DNA of 64,000 nt from Odontesthes bonariensis (GCF_027942865.1 NC_134507.1:34773711-34837710); one strand, 5' to 3'. Counted from the first letter of the stretch, positions 29,520-42,712 are shown. A program made the numbers and translations. Notes: a model not told the origin generated them from the letters alone.

Positions 29520-32500
29520 TCATTTCACCCTGAACTGACGATACAAAACAAAAATGGAACTTTTCTATCTGGTTGTAACTTGGATTCTGGTGTCATGCCT
29601 GCTGCTTGCCCGAGACATAATGCAGGCCGCCCAAGCAAGAACTGTGTACAGCAGAGACCAGTTGCTTCAACTTCGCTTTGAGGGCGCGCACAACACACCA
29701 GATCCGGTTTTAAACTTACCAGACTGTATAAGAAAAGATCACAAGCCCGAACACTCGGCATGGCAGGGAAAAAAGAGGAAGCGGGGCAAACGCGGAGGTG
29801 TTCGTTTACGCCGGAGGAAGCGGTGTCTGAAACGGATCCCCCTCCCCACCATGATTTTAGGAAATGTGCAATCCCTTAGGAATAAACTCGATGAGCTGCA
29901 GGGAAACGTCCAGCTGCAGAAGGATTTTGGGGAATGCTGCGTCTTGGCCTTCACGGAGACCTAGTTGTCTGGGCATGACCAGGACCGAGAACTGTGGATC
30001 GACGGTTTTGGATCACCTATCCGGACGGACAGAGATGCTAACATAACGGGGAAGACGCTCGGCGGAGGGGTATGTGTATACCTGAACAGGCGCTACTGTA
30101 CTTCTGTGACTGTCAGAGAAAACATCTGTTTACCCGACATTGAGCTCCTGTCCGTGTCAATGCGTCCATTCTATCTGCCACGCGAATTTCCGCAAATCTT
30201 TCTAACAGTCGTGTACATTCACCCGAAGGCAAATGCCACCATTGCCTAAATGTTATTTCGGATGTCACGCATAAATTACAGTCACTCTCACCCGACGCTC
30301 CGAACTTTATCCTAGGTGACTTCAATCATGTGACGTTAAAACATTCCGTGAGAGACTTTTATCAGTATGTCACCTGTCCAACCAGGCGGGGAAAGACACT
30401 GGATCTCTGTTATGGTACAGTGAAGGACGCCTACAAATCGATTCCACTGCCCCCGCTGGGCTCTGCAGACCATAACTGTGTTCAACTCATTCCCAAGTAC
30501 AGATCTGTCTTGAGAAGGGAACAAGTGCAAATCAAGGAAGTAAAAGAATGGGCTGAGGATTCAGTTATGTGCCTTCAGGAATGTTATGACTGCACAGACT
30601 GGGACACTTTTACAGACTCCTGTAATGATTTGGATGAACTCACTGATGTGGTGTGTTCATATGTGGCTTTTTGTAGGGATATGATTATCCCATGTAAACA
30701 GATCAAGATTTACCCAAACAACAAGCCATGGGTAAATGGGACTATTAAAAGCTGTTTACAGAGAAAAAGGCAGGCTCACAAGCAGGGTACTGCTACTGAT
30801 CTACATGTAGCCACCAGAGAACTGAAAACTGAGATATCTAAAGCCAAACAAAGATATAAGTCCAAACTCAAACAAAGAATGGCTGAGAATAACCTTGGCT
30901 CTGCCTGGTCCTGTATGAAAACTATAGCTGGTATCCAGAACCAAAGTAAAAGTAACCATATATCCCTTGAAGGTTTTAAATCTGATAATGAGCTGGCAAA
31001 TGCCTTGAATTGTTTTTATAACCGTTTTGATAAGTTTGATTTCAGCCAGGAAATTGGAAAACTCCAGTGCAAACTCAAAGATGGTCAGCACACCAGCATC
31101 ACATGTAGAGATGTTGAAAATGTCTTCTTCAAGACAAAGGTTAATAAAAGTTATGGACCAGACAATATCTGTGGGCATGTAATTAAGACATGTGCAAAAG
31201 AGTTGAGCTCAATATTCCAGCTCATTTTTAATAAATCTCTGCAGACACAACATGTACCCAAGGTATGGAAACACGCTGTTGTGGTCCCTGTCCCGAAATG
31301 TGGCAGGCCAAGTACTTTGAACTATTTTAGACCCTTTGCCCTAACCTCAATTGTAATGAAAAATTTTGAGAAATTGATAGGGTCACACATCTTAAGGCAC
31401 ACTGAAAATGCATTGGACCCCATGCAGTTTGCCTACAGGCCGAACAGAGGAGTGGAAGATGCTACCATCACCCTACTCCATCAGCTTCTAAAACATCTTG
31501 AAGGAAGTGGGTCACATGCACAAGTTTTATTTATTGACTTTTCATCAGCTTTTAACACCATCCAACCACACATTTTAATAAACCGTCTTCTTACACAATT
31601 TTCTTTAAGTTTTAGTCTTGTTGGTTGGATTTTAGACTTTTTAATTAATAGGACACAGGAAGTCAGGGTGAATGGAGTCATGTCCAGTCAACTTTGCTCC
31701 TCCACAGGCTCGCCACAAGGGTGCGCACTCTCACCCCTCCTGTTCATCCTGTATACAAACATGTGTCAGAGTACTTTTGCTAATAGGACCATAATTAAAT
31801 ATGCAGATGACTCTGTCATTGTAAGCTTGCTACAGAAGAACGAACGAGGTCATGGACCAATAGTAGAAGATTTTGTACAGTGGTGTGAGGAATCATATCT
31901 TCAACTGAACATAGCAAAAACAAAGGATATGCACATTGATTTTGGAAACAATCCTAGGCATGAGGCCACCACTATGAAAGGTCAAATAGTGGAACAAGTT
32001 ACATCCTATAAATGCTTGGGGACAATCATCGACGCCAAACTAAATCTCCGGGAGAATTGTGAGGCTATATGCAAAAAAGGACAACAGCGGTTACACTGTT
32101 TGAGGAAGCTTTACCAGTTTAATGTAACAAGACCATGATGATTTTGTTTTATCACTCTTTTATTGAATCAATTATATCTTTTTCTTTAGCATCATGGTTT
32201 GGCAATATTCCCCTTACACACAAGAACCGCCTATACCAAATTGTCAAGTGGTCAAGCAAACTAATTGGGGAGACACAACTGCACCCTTCTTCCCTATACA
32301 CAAGACAACTACAGCGGATAGCAATGGGTATCCTGGATGATAGCCGACACCCCTTGAATAATGAATTCCAGTACCTCCCCTCTGGACGGAGGCTGGGAGT
32401 TCCTGGTTGCAGAACCAACAGATTCTAAAACAGTTTTTTCCCAGCTGCAGTTATTCTGCTAAATAAGATGTAAGACAAATTTCCTGTGGATTATTATGTT

Positions 32501-32833
32501 TCCAATGCACTTGCAGATTATGTATTTACTTGTAGCAATGCTTTTGCACTTAAATTGCATTCTAACTGCCATAGTTCTTCAATAACTGCATGAAGCCTTA
32601 CGGTCATCCCACTGCAGTTCTGCTTCTTGCGTACATATATGTTGTATGTTATATGTCAGCTCTGTCCTTGTATTATTTATTCTTGTGTAGCCTATATGTG
32701 TTTTTTAGATTCCATGTTTATATGTGTCACGTGTCTTGTAGCTTGTATGTAAGGACACCCATCTCTCTCTTAAACTGCAAAACCAGTTTACCTACGGGTA
32801 CCAATAAAGTAAACTAAACTGAACTGAACTAAA
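29520..32833 (+). pseudogene. CR1/Rex1-type LINE, left-arm copy
   Basis: The frame opens at 29554 (MELFYLVVTWILV), giving a hydrophobic N-terminus and YSRDQLLQLR. An endonuclease domain follows (MILGNVQSLRNKLDEL, TVVYIHPKANATIA), then a reverse transcriptase with FIDFSSAFNTIQPHIL, GSPQGCALSPLLF and the KYADDS active site. The 3' end has AATAAA and an ACTGAACTGA-type tail. The copy is dead: a TAG at 29962, a frameshift near 30247 and another near 32127. The 5' border is not defined. CR1/Rex1/L2 placement is by motif only. Confidence 0.8.
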
Positions 32834-33421
32834 CAGAAGTTTGACTGGTTTGGATACGGTCAGGAGGATCACACTCATTGGACTCATAGAAGATCTGATT
32901 TACTTCCTTTACTTCTTCATTTGCTGTTCTGAGTGACACAGAAGACGGGATGGTGAATGAAGAACTGCAGCTAACATTCTTCACAGAGCTGGTGTGGACG
33001 GGAGAAGATGATATTCACTGTTGAGGTGAATGGAGACGGTTCTGTGTTGGATGTCATGTAAACATTCCTTTCAACACCCCGACTGATTCATTATGGAACT
33101 GCTGCCTGTGCAGAAATCAGAGCAAAGGGTTCAGTGGAACAGTTTTTCTGCACAGAAAGGTTCCTAACTGAGTTCAATAACAGGAAAAGGTCAAAAATCA
33201 TGAATGTAAGGTGATGTGTTTCTGTAGTTTATAGGTCAAAGTCCAGAGAGAAGAGGTGTAGGACAGCACATCGGAGTGTCTGGAAGAATAGCTCAGACTG
33301 TTTGGTGAATGTTTTCAACCTCAGAGGTTCTGGGATCAAAACTTATGACTCAGTGAAGTTTCAGCTCCAAACACTAAAAATACAAATTGAAAAACACTCC
33401 AGAAACATCTCCAAGTGTGAA

Positions 33422-33490
33422 GGTGGCTTGGTGCGTTTCACAGAGACCATAACTTGCCAGTGGTGCAACAGCTGGTTCAAATCCTGCCCG
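33422..33490 (+). repeat. tRNA-like SINE head, left arm
   Basis: GGTGGCTTGGTG resembles a polymerase III A box and GCTGGTTCAAATCC is a good B box about 45 bases later. The spacing fits a tRNA-derived SINE head. I see no clear SINE tail. Confidence 0.4.
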
Positions 33491-34439
33491 TTATCTTCAG
33501 GATAACTTTACACTCAATGGAGCAAACTCCCCATCCTTCCATTTGCTTTACATGGTTTCAGGGGGACTGGAGCCTATCTGCCACAGAAACTCATCAACAT
33601 TTCAATCCAACAAGTCTGAAACTAAATGAAAAACTGCAGCCCCAGATCAACGTCAGCATGATATAGTCTATGTCAAATGCAAAGGCAGTCCCTGTTTCCC
33701 TTTTTGGAACTTCTCCTTTCTCAGGACAAAGTTAAATGTATGAGGACCAAAGCCAACAATGACCTGGGACATCTCAGCAGATCCAGGATCAGCAGCTTGT
33801 CCTCTGTGGAGGAAACCTCTGTTAACAAAGCTCAGTGAGACCGCATCAACGTTTCAGTTTAATTTGACTTCCTGAAGGAGAGAAACAGCGCTGGCTGCAG
33901 CTCTGAAGAAGTCTCAACTTTATGACTGCTTATACATTCACAGATGGGGTGTTACACAAAAGTGGACGACCTGCGCAGGACAGATAAGTTTTTCAGTCGC
34001 TAACTTGACCTCTAAAGCTGCCAGACTTTGCTTCCTGCTTCTGAAGAGTGCAGACGTGTCTCTGCTTCCTCCTGCTGCTTATTGCTTTATTTGCTTTTAA
34101 ATCATTTTACTTCTTTCCACAAGTCTTGGATATAATTTTATTCTTTTTCTTTTAATGTCAGACAATATTTTCACGCCTTTCAGGTGTGGCGGATAAATAC
34201 TACAAATTAAATGATACCATCACAGACTCTGTGGTATTTAGTAAATATAATAATAAACTTGAATCCACTGTGTACTTGGATGTAACTTTATTAGCAGCGT
34301 CCTCCTGACGTAACATCCTCTCTGCCTCCTAACGCTCTCTGGTCGCTATGGTAACGCTGAAACATGTCTTCAAAATGCAGCTTTCTTTTTCTTAGCCTCT
34401 TCTTCTGTCTCCTCAGAGGGAAGAAGCTTTCCAAACACG

Positions 34440-34627
34440 CCTGTTTTTGACTCATTTTGCTCGGTTCGTGGGTTTAATATCAGCTTTGATGTGACTGAGA
34501 CGAGAGAGCGAGTCAAGAACAGACGGATGGAACAGAGAGAATTCGGTCATTTTTCCAAATAGTGTGGCTCTTTGTGGTAACACAGTAAAAATGCGGCTCT
34601 TAGTCTCTGACCGGTTGGCCACCCCTG
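34440..34627 (-). mobile_element. hAT-type transposon end, left arm
   Basis: On the minus strand it starts CAGGGGTGGCCAACCGGTCA, a Charlie/hAT-like terminal sequence, followed by AAGAGCCACA-type sequence. A short open stretch after it (MSQKQACLESFFPLRR in the right-arm duplicate) could be a transposase N-terminus. No second end was found. Confidence 0.55.
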
Positions 34628-34929
34628 CTTTAGGTGTTCTTGTGGGAGGTGTGAGCCAATGCCAGTAGTAGATGAGTCGGTGTGCTGCCGCGAACAGTCT
34701 AAAGTGTGCGAGAGGAGAGAGGAGGAGGGAGCAGACGTTCCGGAGCATACGTCATTTTTATGTTGGAACGTTGGCGGGACACTGGCCTGTGGATTTCAGT
34801 GGCGTGCGTTGAAATTTCGAAAATAACAGAGAACCGGGCATATTTATCACAAAAATGTATTTCAACTCGAAAATAATAGTTATTTCAGACTAAACAAAAA
34901 AAAAGTCGTCTCCAGGTGTCATGAGGTCT

Positions 34930-36044
34930 TTAATGTTGGCCTGTTGGGAATTTGATATACGTGGCTGAGATGCGATTAATTCTGTCCCACGCGGCTGGCA
35001 TGGCTCTGGTCACGGTAGACTGGCACAGTCCCAATCGGTAGGCCAGCTCCCTCTGGAATGCCCCGGTTGGAACCCCAGTGTGCACATCACCTCTGGAATG
35101 CTCCGGTTGGAACCCCAGTGTGCACATCACCTCTGGAATGCCCCGGTTGGAACCCCAGTGTGCACATCACCTCTGGAATGCCCCGGTTGGAACCCCAGTG
35201 TGCACATCACCTCTGGAATGCTCCGGTTGGAACCCCAGTGTGCACATCACCTCTGGAATGCCCCGGTTGGAACCCCAGTGTGCACATCACCTCTGGAATG
35301 CTCCGGTTGGAACCCCAGTGTGCACATCACCTCTGGAATGCCCCGGTTGGAACCCCAGTGTGCACATCACCTCTGGAATGCTCCGGTTGGAACCCCAGTG
35401 TGCACATCACCTCTGGAATGCCCCGGTTGGAACCCCAGTGTGCACATCACCTCTGGAATGCCCCGGTTGGAACCCCAGTGTGCACATCACCTGTGGGCAC
35501 AGGCAGCGCATGCCTCCTCGCTGTGTTGCGCTCCAACGCCGGCCGCAGCTCTGCGTACAGTTCCAGGAGGATTTCCCTCAAAACGGCTGATGAGTCAGTC
35601 GCCATCATGTGCCAGCTAATCCTCTCTGTTGTAGTGAACACACGCTCTCTTCGAATTGCACCATTTGCAAAGTCTTCTAATTTAAGCAGCCATTGTTTTT
35701 AATAGTATGCATTGCACCACTTTGCGCTGTTTTTATGTCCGCTCGTGTAACTGCAGACACATGGGTGTGTTAATAGTTTATCAGTATTAATTGTTCATGT
35801 GTCTCAGGTGTGCACATCACTGTCTGAGCACTAATTGTTTTCACATTTATTTATTATAACAGTTTCCCAACATCACCTTAGGTGTCGCCAAAGAATCAGC
35901 AGCTGTAGAAAAGTGCGTACGCCAGCCCTGAAGCTGCCGTGAGGCACCGCACATTTCCACGGTCTTTTCGTTCTTGATCTGATGTTGACGTGAAAACGTG
36001 CGCCACTATTTTGTGCGTACGCACGCTTTGTACATGAAGCCCCT
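34930..36044 (-). pseudogene. PIF/Harbinger remnant, left arm
   Basis: On the minus strand the end reads GGGGCTTCATGTACAAAGCG next to a palindromic GTGCGTACGCAC, a Harbinger-type terminal sequence. It encodes the N-terminus of a HARBI1-like transposase: MMATDSSAVLREILLELYA, then after a minisatellite the helix-turn-helix part RLGLCQSTVTRAMPAAWDRI and ATYIKFPTGQH. The catalytic DDE part is missing, so this is an internally deleted, non-autonomous relic. Confidence 0.65.
35050..35492. repeat. 40-bp minisatellite, about 11 units, left arm
   Basis: The unit contains CTCTGGAATG, CCGGTTGG, AACCCCAGTG and TGCACATCAC. Units differ mainly at one site (CCCCGG or CTCCGG). The array lies inside the Harbinger transposase N-terminus. 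All three plus-strand frames stay open through it, which is an artefact of the repeat. Confidence 0.95.
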
Positions 36045-36128
36045 GATGTCTATGTATGCACGCCACAGATTCCATGGCTACGTCAGCTGACCCCCCCGCT
36101 CTCATGAAACGTAAAATGTCTACCTTCT

Positions 36129-36200
36129 GGCTCGTTGGTCTAGGGGTATGATTCTCGCTTCGGGTGCGAGAGGTCCCGGGTTCAAATCCCGGACAAGCCC
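36129..36200 (+). tRNA. tRNA-Pro (anticodon CGG), left-arm copy
   Basis: The 72-nt cloverleaf has anticodon loop TTCGGGT (anticodon CGG) on stem CTCGC/GCGAG and an intact T-arm CCGGGTTCAAATCCCGG. The acceptor stem GGCTCGT/ACAAGCC has one mismatch (C5-A68). The duplicate in the right arm keeps that pair but has lost a different one. Function is uncertain. Confidence 0.85.
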
Positions 36201-36499
36201 TCCTACTCTAAGAAAAGCTTACGGAAAGCTTGATGGTTAACTTTGGGTACCTTCCTTGATCTCACCCAAATTGATCATTAAGAGTGCTGATAACAATTGG
36301 AAAAATGTCCTGTCTTACTATATTGTTTGGAGCTGTAGCAGCTGGCTCTCCCTTCACTCAACATGAGTGAAGTTATTGAGGACATAGACTGAACATCCCC
36401 AACATTAAAGGAGTCTTGGCCCTGTGGTGAAGTGGTGGTTGATTGACGCTGTGACGCTTTGCTTTGCGGTAAGACGTATTGCATCACTTACTGTTACCT

Positions 36500-37503
36500 T
36501 GCTTGTGCACTGTGGAATTTATTTATCCTCTTGGACTACTGATAATCATTTTATTTCTACCTATAACTTACACAATTTTGCATAGTTAACTCTATAGCTT
36601 ACCGTTCTTTTCTAACACACTCCTACAGATCTTTAATCTTTATTCTCACTTTTTAGCGGTGTGTCTGGTTCTCTAGCTTAGCATGGCTACCAGTTCTCTC
36701 CCTCCATCTCCTGCTTTCACTTGCTCCGTGTGTCAGATGTTTAGTTACTCCTCTGCCTCCTTTAGCGATAATGGTACATGTAACAAATGTAGTCTTTTTG
36801 TAGTTTTGGAGGCGAGGTTATCTGAATTGGAAGCTCGGCTCTGCACTGTTGAAAATCAGCCGATAGCGAGCCAGGTCCCTTTTGCCAGTGTGGAGCCACC
36901 TAGCGTAGCTAGCTCAATTAGCCTCCCCCTAGCAGAACCTGAGCAGCCGGGATTACAACGTGGCTGGGTGACTGTCAGGAAGAGGCATAGCTCTAAAGTA
37001 AAGCCCGTTGTTCACCATCGACCTGTCCATGCTTCAAATAGATTTTCACCACTCAGCGACACACCCGCTTTAGGACAAAATCCTGGTAACTGGCAGCTCT
37101 ATAGTCAGAAACGTGGCATTAGAGACACCAGCGGCCATAGTCAAATGCATTCCAGGGGCCAGAGCGGGCGACATAGAATCCTATTTAAAACTGCTGGCTA
37201 AGGATAAACGTAAATATGGTAAAATAGTTATTCACGTCGGCGTTAATGACACCCGGTTACGCCAATCGGAGGTCACTAAAATTAATGTTGCATCGGTGTG
37301 TAATTTTGCCAAAACAATGTGGGACTCCGTAGTTTTCTCTGGACCCCTGCCAAATCTGACCAGTGATGACATGTTTAGTTGCATGTCGTCCTACAATCGC
37401 TGGTTGTCTAGATGGTGTCCAGCAAACAACGTGGGCTACATAGATAATTGGCAATCTTTCTGGAGAAAACCTGGAGAGACGGCATGCATCCCACTTTGGA
37501 AGG
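36500..37503 (+). pseudogene. L2/CR1-type LINE, 5' part with esterase-type ORF1
   Basis: The ORF1 start is at 36683 (MATSSLPPSPAFTCSVCQMF). It has a C-x2-C zinc-binding pair near the N-terminus, a coiled-coil-like segment (LEARLSELEARL), a linker, and an SGNH esterase domain. [12 protein letters not shown] is the GxND block, and DGMHPT near 37475 is the catalytic Asp/His block. Frame changes between about 37110-37200 and near 37470 separate these parts, so the gene is dead. The element is cut at about 37503 where Helitron sequence begins; no reverse transcriptase follows. Confidence 0.7.
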
Positions 37504-39930
37504 AGTGGGACTTTCCTGTTCCTGCACCACCGTTGACATAAAAGAAAAACTGCTCTGGATTTAGGCCACACACAAGTTTAATGCAGCAGTCTCTGATAGC
37601 ATGGAACACACAGGCCTGCTCAGTGGCGGCTCCTGACATTTTTTTTAGGTAGTGCAATTTCCAGTCTGTGAAAGCTGCATCAGAGTGAGCTGTGCGAAGC
37701 TGAACCGATTGCACTGATGCAAACCTGTTATGCTCCCACACAGGAAATAAAATGTCCAATCATCCAGAAACTCCTTGTCTTCCTTAAATAAACACAACGC
37801 AGAGTCGAGGGGTTATTTGGTCTGCCAAATAACCAAAGTGACTGCAATGTCCCCCCGTTATGTCCATAAGTACCATAAAAGTCCATAGGACTGAGGTATA
37901 TTTGTCTAGGTAGCATAATTTATTATAATGATTTTAAATCATTTTTTGTTATTTTTTGCATAATTTGCCAATCAGTTGATATTACACCTTAACCATTATT
38001 TATTTATTTTCCTCATATTGTTCCAGGATTCTATGAAATAGGTAAACACACAAGCTCTTAATGATAAGATTCATTCAATTTTCATTCTAAAGAATGTAAT
38101 TAAAATGACAGCATATAAATCCAAGTCAAGTGTTTATTGAAGTTTTGGAAAATATGACTTAGAAAAGCATAACCAGTTGTCAAACATGGTTAAGTGCAGC
38201 TTACTTATGTGAGATTTCTCTCTTTTTTTTAAATATAATACTGCACCATTAACAATGAATGTGTCATTATACATTCTGCTATCATTGTCAACATTATATA
38301 AAAGATTTAAATCATTACAAGTCAATGATTGAGCACAAAAGGGTAAGTTATACTACCTGGAAAAATAACAGGGTTGGTGGAGCCCTGGGTTTCATCTTTG
38401 CCTCGCAAGGCGAGCCCGAAAATCCCGCAAAATTCTTCCAAACTTCCTTCTCCGCATCAGTACGACGACTAAAGGGCACTTCTGTCAGAAACACTAACGT
38501 ATTGTTTCACTCGACACTCGCCATCTTCTTCATAGAATGTTTTTTTTTTTTTCTTTATTGAAAACCACAATGTTACAACAACAAGTAGAACATTCATGGT
38601 CCCGCGCAACAGACATATGACGAAAGCACGTTGTGCGTCGTTTGTGCGAGCACATAAACCCTCATAGAAAATGCATTGGGAGCAGGATTTTTGAAAAAAA
38701 CCGAGGTCCCATTCATGTCAATGGGAACTTCCTGGTGCAAATTCGACCCTGACAGAAATCGCACAAAATGGGCGTAGCAACACCAGGCGGGACCTTAATC
38801 TGATTGGACAATGACATATACAACCAGTTTGCCTAGTAGATCAGTCCCACTTTAGCAACTAGATTAAAAAAAAAAAAAAACTCTGTGTTTGGTAGTGCGT
38901 CGCACAATTCGCCCCTATGGAGGAGCCACCACTGGGCCTGCTTCTGCTTCAGGTTCTGATACATCTGCCGCAGCACAGCTGGATCCACAGCTGGGGGTTC
39001 TCTGATGGCTCTCATTTCTGTCACAGCAGCAGACTGAGGACAATAGTCGGGCACATGTTCCTGCTCATCGTCTGGCTCTCTTTGCTGCAGCTCATCATCA
39101 CAACTTCAGATTCAGGAGCCAGATTCCACCATTCATCCATCACATGCTCTCTGCTCTCCTCAAACTCTACAAGTGCATTCTCAATCTCCTCAGTGTGTTT
39201 CTCATATTAGTCTCTGTGTGTTTGTATAATGTTTTTCACGCTCTCAGGACGGTTTGAGCCTGGGAGCTGCACCCAGCCAGAGTTGTACAAAGACTCGTAG
39301 GTTGGAAGATGGGCACTTGGTATTTCATACTCGGATCGGTGAGGAAGGTACAGTCTCAGTAATCTGGCATAAAACTGCTCGGGCTGTTTCTCCTTGGAAC
39401 ATTGGTAATATCTGATGACAGAGGGCTTATCATTTTTCCGCCTTTGGACAAATCCCAGCTCATTCAGAAGTGGTGAAACACCATCACGCTTTGAGTGGTC
39501 TGCACTGACAAACCTGCAGCTAGCAGCAAAATCAGCCGAGCACATCTCCTCATACTCTGGGGTCTCGGGTCTGGCTTTGTATTTGTCACTCAAACTCGTC
39601 ATCCAGACATTACGAGACTCTGACGGGGTGTCCTCCAAGAATGACATGGGGCGACTCATTTTCACTGGACTGTCATCAGTAGGAATGAACACAACACTGC
39701 GTGAGCACTTCTTCATCTTTATTCCACATGCACGAGTCACACACTCCTGAGCACTGATCTCTCTCTTTCTGGAGTCAGCCTGCATGACAGCTCTCATCTC
39801 ATCACACTCATTAACTCTGTCCATGTTGGAATTCTCCATGACAGTTTGCAGGTACTCTGACAGACCACTTTCCTTCTTTGGGATGTATTTAGTCAGATAC
39901 TGTACACACGAGTAAGCAGCTGCCCTGCAG
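37504..39930 (-). pseudogene. Helitron Rep/helicase remnant, split by a hAT element
   Basis: Read on the minus strand, the region around 39930-39840 gives a Helitron-like YLTKYIPKKESGLSEYL. The frame 39839-39207 continues with ENSNMDRVNECDEMRAV and RLLRLYLPHRSEYEI. After the hAT insertion comes [19 protein letters not shown], the helicase Walker A motif, ending at about 37504. These segments follow the order of Helitron replication-helicase proteins. Both ends are missing, so this is an internal fragment. Confidence 0.75.
37621..38934. mobile_element. Non-autonomous hAT transposon with 8-bp target duplication
   Basis: It begins CAGTGGCGGCTCCT and ends AGGAGCCACCACTG, a near-perfect inverted pair. 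The 8-bp duplication GGCCTGCT flanks it at 37613-37620 and 38935-38942, the hAT hallmark. The 1.3-kb interior has no clear transposase. Confidence 0.85.
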
Positions 39931-39934
39931 TGAA

Positions 39935-41715
39935 CATCATGTGCTGATTGGCTGCTTTATCTGTCAATCACTGACACTGCCCACAGGAACAGGACAGTAT
40001 ATTCAGCAATAAGGAAATACTTTCTGCTGACATGGCAGACTCGCTTTAACTGGAAACACTTGAGATATTTATATTACATTTACATTATATTACAACAACA
40101 GATATTTAGATATAAATGTATGTTTGTCTGTCAAGTGATGACTGTGCACATTTGTGAAAGTTAAGCAGTTATAGAAGTTTGTTGAAATTTTGTTAATAGT
40201 ACAAAAAAAAATTGTGTCTTACAATGAAATCAAGTGACAGGTTTAGGATTATTACAACTTCCATCTTTCAAAGTGTTTTTCACCTCAAATCCTGTCAATT
40301 TTCGCCCTGTTATATGTGTAACCTGGACGTCTTGTAGCTGTTGTACTGTTATTTAAGAGTCGTAACCTTTAATTTTAATCACAATAACATGGTGTGTTAG
40401 ACTTTACATTACATTACATTACTGTAGACTTAAATGTTATAAAATGTAATCTCAGTGTGGCGAACCGAGCTCAATGGGAATATAAGCTGACAGTTAAAAC
40501 CCGACAACGCCACACTGGGAATTTCACCCAGGGAACTAACTTAAAAATAAATTAAACAAAAATGTGATATGATGCTGCAGTTGCAATCCCAAAATCAAAG
40601 ACACTCAGGTCCGTTTTACCCCAAGCAGTAGACGTGTTCCAATATGAAAAACATTTTATTAAAACAGATAAGGTTTAAAAACAAGTTAAAAACAATGAGG
40701 AAATGGCTGTAATAATAATGCTAAGGCTTACCAGTGGGGGAGGCAGGTTAGGAGGAAGACATCACCCCACAGCACACGTCACACTCTCACTCACAATCAC
40801 AATCACACGGTGGTGCAGCCCAAACCCAAATGTGCAACACATGCAACCACACTAGGGAGACTCTGCCACCAGAAGGACCCTGATCCCCACCACTGGAAGC
40901 TCTCCAGCGCCTGAAATAAGAATTAATTAAAAAAAAAAAAAAGAAGTTTATGTAAAAAAAGGAAATTTAAACAATATATTTACAGTTTTAACACAAGACA
41001 TACAATAAACAATGAATCAATTAAGCATCAGCGGCGTCCTCCGTTATCAAACAATGATACGAATTGATCAACCAGAGGCTGCGTAAAATCCAGGTCACAG
41101 AAATGAAACTTAAAGGCAAAGCAGCAGCGTTCCTGCAGTTTGGAGCCAGTCTAGAATCCTGGGCATAAATAAAACATATTACTAAACGATTGCAGTAATT
41201 GGACGTTCTGGGATGCAGATGTTACATACCAATCAGCCAGGTGATCCACGCAAGCGGCAGCGTGAGGCTTATCCACCTTTGGAAACGAGCGCATCTACCC
41301 AAGGCAAAACCACCTGCTTCATATACATCCAACCAAGACTGATGACATGTGAGAATCAAACTTACTGGGAGCGTTCCAGACACACGGGGGGGTCACAGAG
41401 GGAGACGATCTATCCGAGTGACAACAGTACATGGGCGGATGGCACTCAACACCCGAGTTCAATCGTAAAACATGAATCACCATCTAGCGTTTATAACCAG
41501 GATGGTGAGACCTGATTGGTCAATAATCTCAACAAGCCGGAAACTCATGGGCATTTCCTGCCACATCAGTAAGAGACATTATTAAAACTTTAATCAGAGT
41601 TCCCCAAAATGACTAATACGGTGCATGATTCTATCATAAGTTCAATGGATACAGTCAAATTTGCATGAGCTATATACTGACCGAGGGATCGGACCTGTCC
41701 TGCATAATGTTAATC
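39935..41715. other. No gene recognised
   Basis: This stretch is AT-rich. A short stem-loop pairs CAGTGTGGCG near 40453 with CGCCACACTG near 40508. A-runs and simple CA-rich sequence lie around 40780-40860. An open stretch at 41213-41515 shows no recognisable motif and I do not call it a gene. Confidence 0.4.
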
Positions 41716-41719
41716 TCCC

Positions 41720-42262
41720 CCTTTTGTGTAAATGGCAGAGCAGAGCCTTCCGTTATCAGGCCCCTCTCTGTGGAACCAGCTGCCAGTTTGGCTTCAGGAA
41801 GCAGACACCCTCTCTACTTTTAAGATCAGGCTTAAAACTTTCCTTTCTGATGAAGCTTATAGTTAGGGATGGCTCAGCTGAGCCTGAAACATCCCATAGT
41901 TCTGCTGCTGTAGGCCCAGCCTGCTGGGGGAGCTCCCATGATGCTCCTCTCCTCTCCATGTACATGTGACATCATTGTTGTCATTAACTTGTTCCTCTCT
42001 CAGCAGGTGTCCCTGGCCTGGTGTTCCGCTGCTTGTTGTCCCCTCTTTTCTGTCCTCTCAGCCCCAGCTGCTCCAGGCAGATGGCCGCCCTTCCTGGTTC
42101 TGGTTCTGATGGAGCTTTCTTCCTGTTAAAACTCAGTTTTTTCTTCCCACACTTCTGTGCGTGCTCGGGATTGAACAGAAGTTACGGTGCATTTTGTAGG
42201 ATTCCTTAGCTAAGCTACTTCTTTTAATTGTGTCTGTGTTAATAAAACTGAACTGAAATGAC
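41720..42262 (+). pseudogene. 3' end of a CR1/L2-type LINE
   Basis: One frame reads LWNQLPVWLQEADTLSTFK followed by RLKTFLSDEAY, the typical C-terminus of fish CR1/L2-group LINE ORF2. A 3' UTR and the tail AATAAAACTGAACTGAAATG follow. It is a 5'-truncated insertion. Confidence 0.75.
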
Positions 42263-42712
42263 AAATAAATGAACATGTGCATCTGTACTGTTATATGTTA
42301 CGTTAAAACAGAGTACTGAAATATATCTTTATTGAATAGATGAATAAATCTGAAGTCTGATTGTGTCCAGGGTTTCTTCCAGGTGTCCTCCCTCTGTCAC
42401 CATCTCACATCTGAAATTCCTGTCAGTAGTATTTCAGAGCTGAGCCTTGGTTGGGAGAGTTTTTATCTTCACTTCATCTTCACAGACTATATTACCACAG
42501 CAATACAACTGAGCCAAATGCTGGATTTAAATTCATTTTTATTAGATTTTCAAAGAAACGTCATTAATAAATATAGAACATAAAACAATATTAACTATGT
42601 GTAAACTATATACATATATATGAAATGTATTCTGCCAGAGGGCAGGGTCTTTCCACTGCCTCAATGTTAATGATTTTGTTCCCAATATATTTTATATTTA
42701 GAAAGACTTTAC

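Larger units (their letters stand above)
28790..36498 (+). repeat. Left arm of large inverted duplication
   Basis: The arm matches the reverse complement of 52931-60340 over nearly its full length. Shared content includes a LINE, SINE-like head, hAT end, Harbinger remnant with 40-bp minisatellite, and tRNA-Pro. The inner border is CTGTTACC at 36491-36498. The outer homology stops at 28790 only because DIRS copy 2 occupies the partner position. The stretch 28623-28790 shows no gene or recognised repeat. Confidence 0.92.

Noticed and set aside
35050-35492. Possible CRISPR-like array
   Set aside because: The 40-bp units are contiguous with no unique spacers, and the host is a vertebrate; this is a minisatellite.
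35058-35702. Long open frames of 170-214 codons in all three plus-strand frames
   Set aside because: They are produced by a 40-bp tandem repeat without stop codons; 40 is not a multiple of three, so each frame cycles through the same peptides.
41213-41515. 100-codon open frame
   Set aside because: It has no recognisable motif, lies among repeat debris and has no supporting context.
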